DNA of 64,000 nt, taken from assembly GCA_002840755.1 (NCBI GenBank), contig PHBZ01000009.1:186001-250000 (forward strand). Direction: 5' to 3'. A program made the position numbers and the translations under genes. Under the pieces are notes generated by a model. The model searched no databases, was not told the origin of the DNA, and saw nothing but the letters and a program-made list of their open reading frames with translations. This document shows positions 55,189-64,000 of the stretch, one piece after another. The DNA comes from Chloroflexi bacterium HGW-Chloroflexi-10. Its GTDB lineage: Bacteria > Chloroflexota > Anaerolineae > Anaerolineales > Anaerolineaceae. The number at the start of each line of letters is the position of its first letter. Within the stretch, counting starts at the first letter, position 1.

Positions 55189-57783
55189 TTATGGAGCGGT
55201 AACGAATTCAACGTTTGTGAAAGTCGGTTGGCTGACAGTTAAAGGAACCACAGCAATTTCGAGCTTATTGGAACCAGCTTCGAGTTTGCCTGTCATTTCG
55301 GCATCCAGCACTACGCTGTATAAACCATCTTCAACAGCCACTGCTTCACCCACTACAACGATTTCGTTTTTGGCGTTGTACAATAAGAACTTCACCAATT
55401 TGATTTCGTCAGCCGGGTAAGCTGCATCTTCAAAGGTCACATATACATCAAACGTAGCTTCTTCACCAATCTTAACCTGGCCGGGGCCATCAAGTTCAAC
55501 CACAGCAAGTTTCGGCGTGCCGTAGTTAGACCAGCGATCGGAAAGATCAGGATAATCAGCAAATTGTTTGAGGGTCAGGCTCTTCTCGGTTAAGAAAGCT
55601 TTGTCCACATAGTAAGGACCAGTTCCAAGCCAGAAGTGATTGTGCTCTGCGTACCAGGCTTTGGTAGATTCATAGCGGGCGACAGCTTCTTCTGCGGTCA
55701 GGAATTCACTCATGGTCGGGGCGTATGGAATATAGGAATCAGCAATTGCCTGATCCAAATAGGTCGCCAGGATCTCAAGGCTCGGGCCGCCAATCCAACT
55801 GGTCTGTTCGATTTCAGCTTCACCAGCTTTATCAACCGAGTAAGCGACTTCGCCAGCAGCTTCAGCTAAATTGCTGACAGCGATCATCGACCATGCACCT
55901 TCACCATACGCATAGGTGGGGTAAAAGCCGAGGAGCGGGTTAGTGAGATTCAATTCGGCATCCAGTGAATAGGTATCACTGTAATAGTCGATTACGAGCG
56001 GTTCGGTGGAAACGATCTGGAAGCCCTTGAAGTTTTCCATAAAGGGCAGGTAAGCCGGTTCCGCTTGCGGATCATAAATGGCGCTGTCTGTTTTGGCACG
56101 ATCAAAGGTCATGATCATATTCATCACGAAGTCAGCGATGGACAGATTGCTGCCATCATGCCATTTTACGGTCTCGAAGATGTCTGCCGGATAATAGACA
56201 GTGGTCTTGCGTAAAGCGGTCACGCCTTCACCAGCCGGGATAAATGTCTGGGAAACAGCGTCCCAATCAGCCCAAGCGTCAGCAGGGACTACGATTTCAG
56301 GAGCAAATTCGAGGGTAACCCAATCCAGAGTACTTGTAACAGGCAGACCTTCCTGAACGACGACTTCAGCGCGTTCCATTCGCATTGGCCATACCAAACC
56401 GGTGTAAGGATCGTAAATGACCTCACCACTACCACTATTGGTAGCACGGATAGCGCCCTGATCGAAGGCCCAGTTAGAGCCGGCAATCGGGTTCCATGGG
56501 TCGCCAAACATTTCCTGGGTAGCCCAACGGAGTGTGCCGCCTTCTTCGTCTTTGAAGCGCAAGGTGAATGGCCAAATCTGGGCGCCTTCAACGCCGGCAG
56601 CCAGATCAGAGGTTGCAATGACGTTGTTGGCATACGGGATATAGTTTTTACCATCAATCAGGAAAACCTGTAAGGAGTCCTGAAGTGAGAGTTCGAGGGC
56701 GCGTGCCATCATATCATGGCGTTCTTCCATGTTTGCAAATTGAGCAGTTGCCAGTTTGTCGCCTAATTCCTTGAATTCAGGATCGGAGACATTCTGTAAG
56801 AATGCCGGGATACCCTGAGCGCTGGAATCCAGGTACATTTCCTGGAAGATGTTGCTCTGGTCGCGATCCAAAACAGTGGCGCTCCATGCAGCAGTATACA
56901 TGTGCCAGAGGCCATCTTTCGGGTCGGAGCCGATCCAAATCGGGGAGGCTTCACCACCGGTCTTGTATTGGCGATCTACGGTGAAACCAATCTCTTCCAT
57001 TTGTGCGGCAGCGTAATCACCCAACGGGATACGGGTGCCATCCGAGTCGTTACGGATAACGAAAATCAGGGTGACGGGTTCATCTTTATATGTCCATTTT
57101 CCATCTACCAGAGTCGCATCCATGCTTTCCATTTCAGCAGTGATGATTTCTCGGGCTTTTTCCAGGTCATAGGCATAATAGGATTCCAGTTTACGGGCTA
57201 CATCGGCCAGATCAGCATAGTCCGGGAATTGGGTTGTAATGGGGAAGAATTTGGCTAAACCGCCGCCTTCGTAAATTTCCTGGTTGAGGTAATCACGATC
57301 CATCAGCCAGTTCATCGCTTCGCGGATTTTGCGGTTTGAGAATGGATTGAATCTACCATCCACAAATTCGGGGCCAGCCGGGTTGAAGAGCAGATCGTAG
57401 TACAAGCCACTTGCAGTGGAGTAGCTCAATCCAGAATCTTTAATGGCGGGCAGATCTTTTGAAGACAGACCATTGGCATAAATGTCAATAGCGCCAGCTT
57501 CGAGTTGTGTAACAACAGAATCAGCACTGACCACAGAGAAAACGATCTCGTCCAACCAACCGCCCTTGCGGGTGGTTTGAACCACTTCTGGGGTGGGTTC
57601 TTCGGTTGGGGCAGCAACTTCAGTTGCTTCGGCAGGCATTTCAGCAGTCGGTTGCTCGGCAGTCGGTTCAACAGGCTGTTCTACAGGTGCTTCCGTAGGA
57701 ACAGCGGCGGGTTGGCAAGCGGACAGCACCATGCTGGCCACGATAACCAAACCCACAATCAACATTAGGGTATTACGTTTCAT
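55189..57783 (-). CDS. ABC transporter family 5 solute-binding lipoprotein, apparently circularly permuted
   Basis: 864 residues from ATG 57783 (GGAGGAGAAGG upstream). Lipobox VLSAC with Cys23, then a Pro/Glu/Thr linker to about 70. From 75 the sequence follows the later part of the SBP_bac_5 fold (IVFSVVSADSVVTQLEAGAI, then FSNRKIREAMNWLMDRDYL, to about 420). Only then comes the usual beginning (EGGTLRWATQEMFGDPWNPI, ETVKWHDGSNLSIADFVMNM) through GTGPYYVDKAFLTEKSLTL near 735. A C-terminal Ig-like beta domain (about 755-864) follows. The two halves are thus in swapped order compared with OppA/DppA. First gene of a five-component operon with strong promoter and operator-like repeat. Confidence 0.88.
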   Translation of the reverse strand: MKRNTLMLIVGLVIVASMVLSACQPAAVPTEAPVEQPVEPTAEQPTAEMPAEATEVAAPTEEPTPEVVQTTRKGGWLDEIVFSVVSADSVVTQLEAGAIDIYANGLSSKDLPAIKDSGLSYSTASGLYYDLLFNPAGPEFVDGRFNPFSNRKIREAMNWLMDRDYLNQEIYEGGGLAKFFPITTQFPDYADLADVARKLESYYAYDLEKAREIITAEMESMDATLVDGKWTYKDEPVTLIFVIRNDSDGTRIPLGDYAAAQMEEIGFTVDRQYKTGGEASPIWIGSDPKDGLWHMYTAAWSATVLDRDQSNIFQEMYLDSSAQGIPAFLQNVSDPEFKELGDKLATAQFANMEERHDMMARALELSLQDSLQVFLIDGKNYIPYANNVIATSDLAAGVEGAQIWPFTLRFKDEEGGTLRWATQEMFGDPWNPIAGSNWAFDQGAIRATNSGSGEVIYDPYTGLVWPMRMERAEVVVQEGLPVTSTLDWVTLEFAPEIVVPADAWADWDAVSQTFIPAGEGVTALRKTTVYYPADIFETVKWHDGSNLSIADFVMNMIMTFDRAKTDSAIYDPQAEPAYLPFMENFKGFQIVSTEPLVIDYYSDTYSLDAELNLTNPLLGFYPTYAYGEGAWSMIAVSNLAEAAGEVAYSVDKAGEAEIEQTSWIGGPSLEILATYLDQAIADSYIPYAPTMSEFLTAEEAVARYESTKAWYAEHNHFWLGTGPYYVDKAFLTEKSLTLKQFADYPDLSDRWSNYGTPKLAVVELDGPGQVKIGEEATFDVYVTFEDAAYPADEIKLVKFLLYNAKNEIVVVGEAVAVEDGLYSVVLDAEMTGKLEAGSNKLEIAVVPLTVSQPTFTNVEFVTAP

Positions 57784-57873
57784 TTCCTTCTCCTCCTTAA
57801 GGGAATTTATGGGAATGAAGATTTTAATGAAAGATTGCAGCACAAAATATCCACTGACAATCTTCCAACGACA

Positions 57874-57903
57874 GAATACAACCCCTCTGGCAGGGTTGTA
57901 TTC
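57874..57903 (-). promoter_or_regulatory. operator-like perfect inverted repeat at the opp promoter
   Basis: GAATACAACCC and its exact reverse complement GGGTTGTATTC, 11 bp each, separated by 8 bp. It directly follows the -10 box and covers the expected start point. A bound dimeric repressor here would block initiation; alternatively it is a 5' mRNA hairpin. No T-run follows it. Confidence 0.55.
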
Positions 57904-57905
57904 GC

Positions 57906-57934
57906 AATATAGCACATTGAAAATCCACTGTCAA
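57906..57934 (-). promoter_or_regulatory. strong sigma-70-type promoter of the first opp operon
   Basis: TTGACA (complement of 57929-57934), exactly 17 bp, TATATT (complement of 57906-57911). Start expected near 57899, inside the inverted repeat. Confidence 0.75.
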
Positions 57935-58035
57935 GCGACAGTTGTACTATCACATCCAAACAGGAAATTTGTCATAAACAAATTTTGAATTAATCATGAC
58001 GAAAATAGTGGATAATTTCACTTTCTTTTTACAGT

Positions 58036-59991
58036 TTATGGTACGGAACACCATTCAGCATATCCAAAATTTTCAATTGACCACAAAATACTGCGGGAAC
58101 TCACATCCAGCGTTTCCAATCCGCAAAAGTCACTTCGGCTTGCCGCGATTTTTAACTGGTAATACAAGGGTAAAACCGGTAGTTCCTCATTAAATATACG
58201 CTGAACTTCAAGGCTGGCTTCCGGGGAAGCTGGATCATCCTCAGAAATCCCAGTCCGGAGAACCCGGCAAGCCGCATCATATTCATCCGATTGGTATCCG
58301 GTGATATTCGCGCCTACCCACAGATTGGCTGCCGTTGGGATTTGCTGGCCGGAATAAAGAAAACAGGGGTTATCCCTTCCACTTTGCCAGGTAAACTGCG
58401 CCAGATCAAAATTACGCCCAAACATGACGCCATCCGGACCGGCTGCGTACAATTCCGTCGGGTTTACATTGCGAACAACCACCTCTATACCGCATTGTGA
58501 CAGGGATGTTGCCAAATCCATGGAAACAGCCACACGCAATTCGGCCTGGGTGGTTACGTAATCCAGAATTAAAAACGTGCCATCCGGCACACCCGGCACA
58601 CCCTGAGCCACCCGCGCCGTAGCTGGATTATCATCATCATCAATCCAACCCATTTCAGCCAGGAGAACCGCGCCCTGAAGTGGATCAAAGGGTAAGCTGG
58701 TCAATGTAGCATCAAAATCGGGGTGTGTCGGCGGGTAAAAAGTGGCTGGAACAATTGAACGATTGACAAAATACTTATTGGCAATACTCTCACGGTCACT
58801 GCAATAGGCAAAAGCCTGGCGCATGCGCACATCCGAAAATAAATCAGGGCGATCAGTTTCCGGTTGAAAGCCATCATCATAACTTGCCGGGGCAATCCCA
58901 AAATCCAAATGTTCCCATTCCGGTCCCTGGGCAAAATAAGCGCGATACAAACCCAGGTTGCTCGATTCAACAACTTCCACCAATTGCTCATCCAGATACA
59001 CATTTGAATCAATCAGATCACATTCCTGAATTTCGAGTGCTTTCAAATTACTGTCTGCATGTGCACCCAGAAATCGGTAGACCAGTTTTTCAAATTTTGG
59101 CAATCCTTCTGCCGCACGAAAATAATTGGGATTACGGGTCAGTTCAATATGGCTGCCTGCCACCCAATTTTCAATCTGGTATGGTCCCCATCCCAGGGGT
59201 GTCTGGTTGGCCATCGGAGCCGTCAATAAATCTACTGCCGACAAACTCTGCCAGGCATGCTGGGGGAGCGGGGACCAAAACAAGTCTTCAAAATGGGCTG
59301 TGGTATAACCTGGAATTCCTGTCCAGGTAAGCGATAATTCATCCTGGGCAGTGTAAGCTGCGGTACGCTCTACATAATAGCGGTTCACCGGTGTATTCGG
59401 GTCGCCGGCAAGCTGATAAGAATAAACTGAATCTGCCATGGTCAGCGGTGTACCATCAGACCATTGAATGCCTTCTTTTAATTGATACTGCAAACTGAGC
59501 TGTTCCATTTGCAGTTCGCTCTCTCCATCCCAGGTGATTGCACAAGACTGATCCCGACAACCAGCCGGGAATACAGTTGTATCTTTCAATAATGGGGTTA
59601 CCGTTCCGCTGCTATCCTGAACCAGGTCACCTAACAATACCGGCACTGTCGCTATCAGGGCAGCACCATTCGTGATGCTGGGGATATCATCTAGAATAAC
59701 CGGTTGAGGTTCAAAATTTACCATATCTACCGGGCCGTCATATATGGCTTCCAGGATGGACCACATGCCCCTGCTGTTGTTTCCATATAAGTATAAAGAC
59801 TGTGGTTCATCTCCCACACAAATAACCAGGCTCTTGGGTGGCTCCGGAGTTGCCGTAACGCTCGGCTGAACGCTTGTTGGAACCGCCTCGGTTAATTGGG
59901 TTTCCGGAGTCGTCTGTGGTGATTGACAGGCCGATAAAACCAACGCACCTGCCAAAACCATTCCAAATATTTTGGTGACCGTTTTCTTCAA
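58036..59991 (-). CDS. ABC transporter family 5 solute-binding lipoprotein
   Basis: 651 residues from a TTG at 59991, chosen because AGGAGGT lies 5-6 nt upstream and the protein then opens with a clean signal peptide ending in the lipobox VLSAC. The domain order is normal for SBP_bac_5: EPQSLYLYGNNSRGMWSILE, then LKEGIQWSDGTPLTMADSVY, GWGPYQIENWVAGSHIELTR, and DVRMRQAFAYCSDRESIA. Two Cys pairs may form disulfides. It is the last gene of the second operon, giving that operon two binding proteins. Confidence 0.88.
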   Translation of the reverse strand: MKKTVTKIFGMVLAGALVLSACQSPQTTPETQLTEAVPTSVQPSVTATPEPPKSLVICVGDEPQSLYLYGNNSRGMWSILEAIYDGPVDMVNFEPQPVILDDIPSITNGAALIATVPVLLGDLVQDSSGTVTPLLKDTTVFPAGCRDQSCAITWDGESELQMEQLSLQYQLKEGIQWSDGTPLTMADSVYSYQLAGDPNTPVNRYYVERTAAYTAQDELSLTWTGIPGYTTAHFEDLFWSPLPQHAWQSLSAVDLLTAPMANQTPLGWGPYQIENWVAGSHIELTRNPNYFRAAEGLPKFEKLVYRFLGAHADSNLKALEIQECDLIDSNVYLDEQLVEVVESSNLGLYRAYFAQGPEWEHLDFGIAPASYDDGFQPETDRPDLFSDVRMRQAFAYCSDRESIANKYFVNRSIVPATFYPPTHPDFDATLTSLPFDPLQGAVLLAEMGWIDDDDNPATARVAQGVPGVPDGTFLILDYVTTQAELRVAVSMDLATSLSQCGIEVVVRNVNPTELYAAGPDGVMFGRNFDLAQFTWQSGRDNPCFLYSGQQIPTAANLWVGANITGYQSDEYDAACRVLRTGISEDDPASPEASLEVQRIFNEELPVLPLYYQLKIAASRSDFCGLETLDVSSRSILWSIENFGYAEWCSVP

Positions 59992-60110
59992 ACAGACCTC
60001 CTTCAGAAAGTCATGATTTCTTTTTAGGTTTGAAACATCCCCCATTATAACCATGCCCCCCCGCTGAAGCAAATCAAATCGGCGTATTAGATCGTATACC
60101 TGTTTAAATA

Positions 60111-60142
60111 CTATGGCGGAGGTGTATTTTCCTCCGCCATAG
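60111..60142 (-). promoter_or_regulatory. intercistronic stem-loop before the second binding-protein gene
   Basis: CTATGGCGGAGG and CCTCCGCCATAG form a perfect 12-bp stem with an 8-nt loop; ACCTG (60098-60102) and CAGGT (60143-60147) can extend it. It lies between the permease stop and the TTG start. Weak T content downstream makes partial termination possible. Confidence 0.6.
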
Positions 60143-60174
60143 CAGGTTCTAAGCAGCAACGATGTTTACAATGC

Positions 60175-61188
60175 CTATTGCGTACCTTGTAATTTTGGAT
60201 CCAATGCATCACGCAATCCATCACCCAGGAAAGTAAACGCCAATACAATCATCGAAACGCAGATTGCCGGAGAAAGCAACAACCAGGGTTGTGCGTTAAT
60301 GGCTGTCTGGCCCTCCAGCATCAATGCACCCCAACTTGTAATGAAAAAGTCTGCCGGATCGGTGGAAGGGATTAACCCCAGTCCTAAATAACCCAGAATC
60401 GCTTCTGTAATGATCATACCCGGAACGGCCATGGCAATCAGAATGATCACCGGACCCAGACTGTTGGGTAATAAGTGTTTATACATGATGCGGGTATCGG
60501 ATGCGCCAATACAACGGGCTGCCTCAATAAATTCTTTCTCTTTCAGCGACAATACCTGCCCACGCACAATTCGGGCAAAACCAACCCAGTTAACAATGGC
60601 TAACGCGCCAAATAACATGAACAAACCATTCATTAACTGGCCTACAAAGGTCTGGCGTAATGTTACCATCACAATAATGAAGAAAAGCAAATCCGGAAAG
60701 GCGTACACCACATCGGTAAAACGCATTAACAGATTATCAATTCGGCCGCCATGATAACCAGCTAATAGCCCAACAAATACACCGATGAATACAATCATCA
60801 GGGTTGGCAGCAAACCTACCATCATGGAAGTTCGGGCGCCATAAATAACCCGGCTCAACACGTCACGTCCCAGCGTATCCGTTCCCAACAAATAATCCGA
60901 GTTGGGTAGTGCGCCATTGGGGCCTTCCGCGATCCACACCGGAGGCAGGAATTTCTGACCGGAAACGATGAGTAAAGGATTATGCGGCGCGACCACGTTG
61001 GCAAACAGGGCAACCACAGTGAAGATGAAGATGACAATCATGCCGATCACCGAGGCTTTATTGCGCACCAGGCGGAACCATGCGTCCTTCCATAAACTGG
61101 TTGGTTTAACCGAAAGTGTGGTCAGGTCGGCAATTTTATGCTCAGGTTTGACCGGTACGACGGGTTTTCCATCAATTGTTTTTATCAT
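60175..61188 (-). CDS. ABC permease (OppC-like)
   Basis: 337 residues. N-terminal OppC segment (SLWKDAWFRLVRNKASVIGM), the LLGTDTLGRDVLSRVIYGAR signature, five further helices, and the EAA loop (EAARCIGASDTRIMYKHLLP). Normal architecture, unlike the OppC-like permease of the first operon. It lies 8 nt after its partner permease. AGAGGTAAT precedes the ATG. Confidence 0.95.
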   Translation of the reverse strand: MIKTIDGKPVVPVKPEHKIADLTTLSVKPTSLWKDAWFRLVRNKASVIGMIVIFIFTVVALFANVVAPHNPLLIVSGQKFLPPVWIAEGPNGALPNSDYLLGTDTLGRDVLSRVIYGARTSMMVGLLPTLMIVFIGVFVGLLAGYHGGRIDNLLMRFTDVVYAFPDLLFFIIVMVTLRQTFVGQLMNGLFMLFGALAIVNWVGFARIVRGQVLSLKEKEFIEAARCIGASDTRIMYKHLLPNSLGPVIILIAMAVPGMIITEAILGYLGLGLIPSTDPADFFITSWGALMLEGQTAINAQPWLLLSPAICVSMIVLAFTFLGDGLRDALDPKLQGTQ

Positions 61189-61196
61189 AATTACCT

Positions 61197-62192
61197 CTAA
61201 TCCAGTTTAATCCGTGGATCCAGGAACACATAGATTACATCTACGCTCACATTGGCAATGGCCACGAGTACCGCATAAATAATGGTGGTGCCCATGATCA
61301 TGGAATAATCACGCTGCGTAATAGCGGTAACGAATGCCCGTCCCATACCCGGGAAACCAAACATCGTTTCGATAATAAAGGACCCGGTAACCAAGAAAGC
61401 CAGGGAGGGCCCCAACATGGTGACGACTGGGATCATGGAATTTTTCAACATATGCCGGAATATTACCAGTCCTTCCGCAAGGCCCTTCGAACGCGCTGTG
61501 CGGATATAATCCTGGCGCATCACTTCCAACATGGAACTGCGGGTCAGACGTGCCGTTCGGGCCATCGTATTAAAACCCAGAATAACTGCCGGCAGAATCC
61601 ATACATTAACTTGATCCCAGGATCGCGGCACAATATTTACCCAATGCAGTGTCGACGCGAAGATAATGATCAAGAAGATTGCCATAACAAAATTGGGTAT
61701 TGAAATGCCCACAGTAACGAAAAACAAACTGACATAGTCTATTAACGTGTTTTGTTTTAAGGCAGAGATGATGCCTGCGGGGATACCCAGAACTATTGCA
61801 AAGATGATTGCATAGAAACCTAACCGCATGGAATAGCCAAAGCGGCTGTAAAGAAAATTTTTGCCTTCAGGAGGCATGAACAGAATTTGTTGGATCGTCA
61901 TCCCACGTTGACGGTAGGAAGGTCCAAGATCACCACAAATTATTCCACAGTCAAACTTACTTTCTTTATCAATATCACCAATAATATAAGCGACAAATTG
62001 TCGCCAGAGCGGTTTATCGAGTCCAAAGTACTCGTCTAACATCCGCTGTGTACTTGGGTCAACCTGACGGGCACTCAAATCCCGATCCCAGGGGCCACCC
62101 GGTGCACTGTGCATCAAAATAAATGTGATTCCGGAAACAACCAGAATAACCGGTATAAGCCACAAAAAACGCCGAATTAGGAATTTTCCCAT
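61197..62192 (-). CDS. ABC permease (OppB/DppB-like)
   Basis: 331 residues. Typical start (FLIRRFLWLIPVILVVSGIT, then LMHSAPGGPWD), outer loop with FGLDKPLWRQF, six helices, the EAA loop (YIRTARSKGLAEGLVIFRHM) and the terminal VDVIYVFLDPRIKLD. AGGAAAG precedes the ATG. It follows the binding-protein gene with a strong stem-loop between. Confidence 0.95.
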   Translation of the reverse strand: MGKFLIRRFLWLIPVILVVSGITFILMHSAPGGPWDRDLSARQVDPSTQRMLDEYFGLDKPLWRQFVAYIIGDIDKESKFDCGIICGDLGPSYRQRGMTIQQILFMPPEGKNFLYSRFGYSMRLGFYAIIFAIVLGIPAGIISALKQNTLIDYVSLFFVTVGISIPNFVMAIFLIIIFASTLHWVNIVPRSWDQVNVWILPAVILGFNTMARTARLTRSSMLEVMRQDYIRTARSKGLAEGLVIFRHMLKNSMIPVVTMLGPSLAFLVTGSFIIETMFGFPGMGRAFVTAITQRDYSMIMGTTIIYAVLVAIANVSVDVIYVFLDPRIKLD

Positions 62193-62240
62193 AGTTCTTT
62201 CCTAAGAAACAAGATTTGAATCAATTTGATTCAGGTTGGA

Positions 62241-62286
62241 CATCTGGCAGGTTTCACATGTTTATGGGCAGGAAACCTGCCAGATG
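62241..62286 (-). promoter_or_regulatory. intercistronic stem-loop between binding protein and permease genes
   Basis: CATCTGGCAGGTTTC and GAAACCTGCCAGATG form a perfect 15-bp stem around a 16-nt loop, 26 nt after the stop codon, without a T-run. It occupies the same place as the hairpin at 55123-55153 in the first operon, suggesting that both operons set binding protein above permease levels this way. Confidence 0.65.
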
Positions 62287-62312
62287 CTTTATGACACTAC
62301 ATTACTACGAAA

Positions 62313-64000
62313 TTAAGGCATCATCGATGTGTCAACGGTGATGGTGGTCGGATCGTTATCGCCCACCCAGCCGGAATCCTGCGGGGTCTGGACAACGCCC
62401 TTCACCCACGGTTTTACCAGATAAGCATTGACGTTGTTCCACATGAAGGCAACCGGAGCGCTGTCTGTCAGCATACGCTGTGCATCAGCGTACAATTGCA
62501 TACGCGGTTCCGGATCGATGGTGGAATCGGCCTGTTGCAATAAATCATCCAATTCCAGGTTGCTATAGCCAATTCGCTCGCCAAAGGCGCCGGTCTTCCA
62601 GTAAACGGATAACCAGTTCTGCGGATCGGGGTAATCTGCACACCAACCCAGGATGAACATCTGCGGGGCAGTATTTACATCTTTGGTCAAAGCGGTGTAG
62701 GTGGTGGATTCAACCGGGTTGAGTTTGATATCGATTCCCAGAACTTCTTTCCACTTGGAAACCAGCCACTCATTGCGGGTACGGTTACGCGGTGTGTCAC
62801 TGAAGGTATCAGTAATTTCAATGGCAACGCCATCAGGTCCAATTAATTGACCGCCTTCAACAGTGTATCCGCCATCAGCCAATGACTGAACGGCTTTTTC
62901 GGGATCAAAACCCCAGCGGCTTTCATCGGCATCATAACCGGGATAGCCCTTGGGAATCCAGGTGAGCGTGGGAGAGCCAAGATTATTCAGCACATCGGTT
63001 ACCCAGGCTTCACGATCCAGTGCATAAGCGAAGGCTTCGCGCACTTTTTGATCGGTGAAGGGGGCTTTCAACTGATGGAACATGACGGCGAAGGTGCAGG
63101 AACCAGGATAAATATTGGCTTCGGCGTTCAAAGTCGCATCATTCTGAATGGTGGCCAGATCTTCGGCGCCAATCGGGACGATATCGAATTCATTATTCTT
63201 GTAAGCTTCAAAGGCTACCGCGGTATCGGTGATATAGCGATATTCAAGATCATACGCAGCAACATTGCGCCAGTAGTTCTGGTTGGGAACGAAATACGCG
63301 CGCACATAGGGTTCCAGATTTTGCAGAACGAATGGACCGTTACCAATTTGGAATTTGGAAGAATTCCACCAGATATCGCCGCCCTCGGCAATTAATTCTT
63401 CTTTAGCCGGGAAGGTTACCCACAGGGAAGCAACCGTGTGGAAATAAGGAGCAGAACGTTCCAAACCAATTTCCAGGAACAGACAATCGGTCTGTTCATA
63501 ATCTACACAGGCATTGCCAGCGGCATCCTTAGCATGCACTGCAACACCATCGCGCAGAGCGGCTACTTCTTCTTCACTCAATTCACTTGTATCCGTATAA
63601 CGCCAGGCACCTGCGCCTAAGATATCGTCGGTGATCGCAGCATATTCGCCAGCGGTGGCCGGGTCGATATTGCGCATCAGAGAATATTCAAAGCGTTTGG
63701 CGTTTAACAGGGAACCGTCACTGTAGGTCAGTCCTTCACGAATTTTGAAGGTCAATACAGTGGCATCCTCGTTATATTCCCAGGATTCTGCAGCAGCAGG
63801 AACGGTCACCAGATCGTTGTCCTGACGGGTCAAACCTTCGTACATCAATTTAAGGTGCGCAATTTCATTTACGAAGGATGATTTCTGAGGATCGATCGTA
63901 TCGGGATAACTACCCAGATTGACACGCAGCAGAGCATCTTTTTCCGGTTCTGCCATCTCTTCGGCGGATGGTGTGGCGGTAACAACAACTTCCACTACCT
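62313..64000 (-). CDS. ABC transporter family 5 solute-binding protein, N-terminus beyond the window
   Basis: The frame is open to the window edge (561 full codons plus stop seen), and the signal peptide and lipobox lie outside. Visible from the edge: a Val/Thr/Glu linker, LRVNLGSYPDTIDPQKSSFV (start of the mature domain), MYEGLTR, FKIREGLTYSDGSLLNAKRF, NGPFVLQNLEPYVRAYFVPN, and VREAFAYALDREAWV, in the normal order and most like peptide-binding OppA proteins. It is the first visible gene of the second operon. Confidence 0.92.
   Translation of the reverse strand, partial: VVEVVVTATPSAEEMAEPEKDALLRVNLGSYPDTIDPQKSSFVNEIAHLKLMYEGLTRQDNDLVTVPAAAESWEYNEDATVLTFKIREGLTYSDGSLLNAKRFEYSLMRNIDPATAGEYAAITDDILGAGAWRYTDTSELSEEEVAALRDGVAVHAKDAAGNACVDYEQTDCLFLEIGLERSAPYFHTVASLWVTFPAKEELIAEGGDIWWNSSKFQIGNGPFVLQNLEPYVRAYFVPNQNYWRNVAAYDLEYRYITDTAVAFEAYKNNEFDIVPIGAEDLATIQNDATLNAEANIYPGSCTFAVMFHQLKAPFTDQKVREAFAYALDREAWVTDVLNNLGSPTLTWIPKGYPGYDADESRWGFDPEKAVQSLADGGYTVEGGQLIGPDGVAIEITDTFSDTPRNRTRNEWLVSKWKEVLGIDIKLNPVESTTYTALTKDVNTAPQMFILGWCADYPDPQNWLSVYWKTGAFGERIGYSNLELDDLLQQADSTIDPEPRMQLYADAQRMLTDSAPVAFMWNNVNAYLVKPWVKGVVQTPQDSGWVGDNDPTTITVDTSMMP

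Overview
This window reads as a chromosomal segment of a Chloroflexota bacterium, most likely of the Anaerolineae type. That placement is an inference. It rests on several secreted lipoproteins whose signal peptides are followed by Thr/Pro/Glu-rich linkers, a fused glycyl-tRNA synthetase (GlyQ-GlyS in one chain), a compact 14-gene complex I operon, and an MglA-type GTPase cluster with several roadblock proteins. Almost every gene lies on the minus strand; the clear exception is a fasciclin-domain lipoprotein at 1281-3038.

Layout. 1-3.2 kb: 5' part of a secreted beta-helix protein (minus), preceded by a promoter, a roughly 220-nt structured leader or small RNA with its own terminator, and a short leader ORF; divergently, a four-FAS1-domain lipoprotein (plus). 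3.2-17.5 kb: the operon nuoA-B-C-D-E-F-G-H-I-J-K-L-M-N for NADH:quinone oxidoreductase, driven from a good sigma-70-like promoter at 17498-17526 and closed by a terminator at 3186-3217. The last gene, nuoN, is broken by a frame change that also removes about 28 codons. 17.9-19.7 kb: a large GT-C-like membrane protein.

19.8-29.4 kb: an AT-rich accessory island. It holds an array of decayed Rhs (YD-repeat) tail cassettes: at least four Rhs core fragments, a frameshifted GIY-YIG-like nuclease toxin with an Imm26-like partner, an unrecognised Rhs C-terminal domain followed by a candidate membrane immunity protein, a double-CxxC protein resembling SitI6-type immunity proteins, several lipoproteins (two TolB-like propellers), and two families of dispersed repeats at cassette borders, one carrying a promoter-like element. 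No full-length Rhs body, transposase or integrase is visible.

29.5-45.3 kb: housekeeping and regulation: a proline-repeat membrane protein, a membrane adenylate/guanylate cyclase with an N-terminal receiver-like domain, rpoD and dnaG, glyQS, a CPA2-type antiporter, recO, cdd, a CorC/HlyC-type CBS protein, glmU and tRNA-Gln(UUG). 45.4-50.3 kb: a six-gene MglA GTPase/roadblock operon and a response regulator. 50.4-64 kb: two complete or nearly complete peptide/nickel-type ABC transporter operons. The first is odd: its solute-binding protein appears circularly permuted, and its OppC-like permease has a large extracytoplasmic insertion. Its promoter start region is overlapped by a perfect inverted repeat, and both operons carry strong intercistronic stem-loops next to the binding-protein genes.

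The strongest candidates for something undescribed are the Rhs tail-cassette array with its unrecognised toxin/immunity pair, the circularly permuted binding protein, and the leader RNA at 780-1001.
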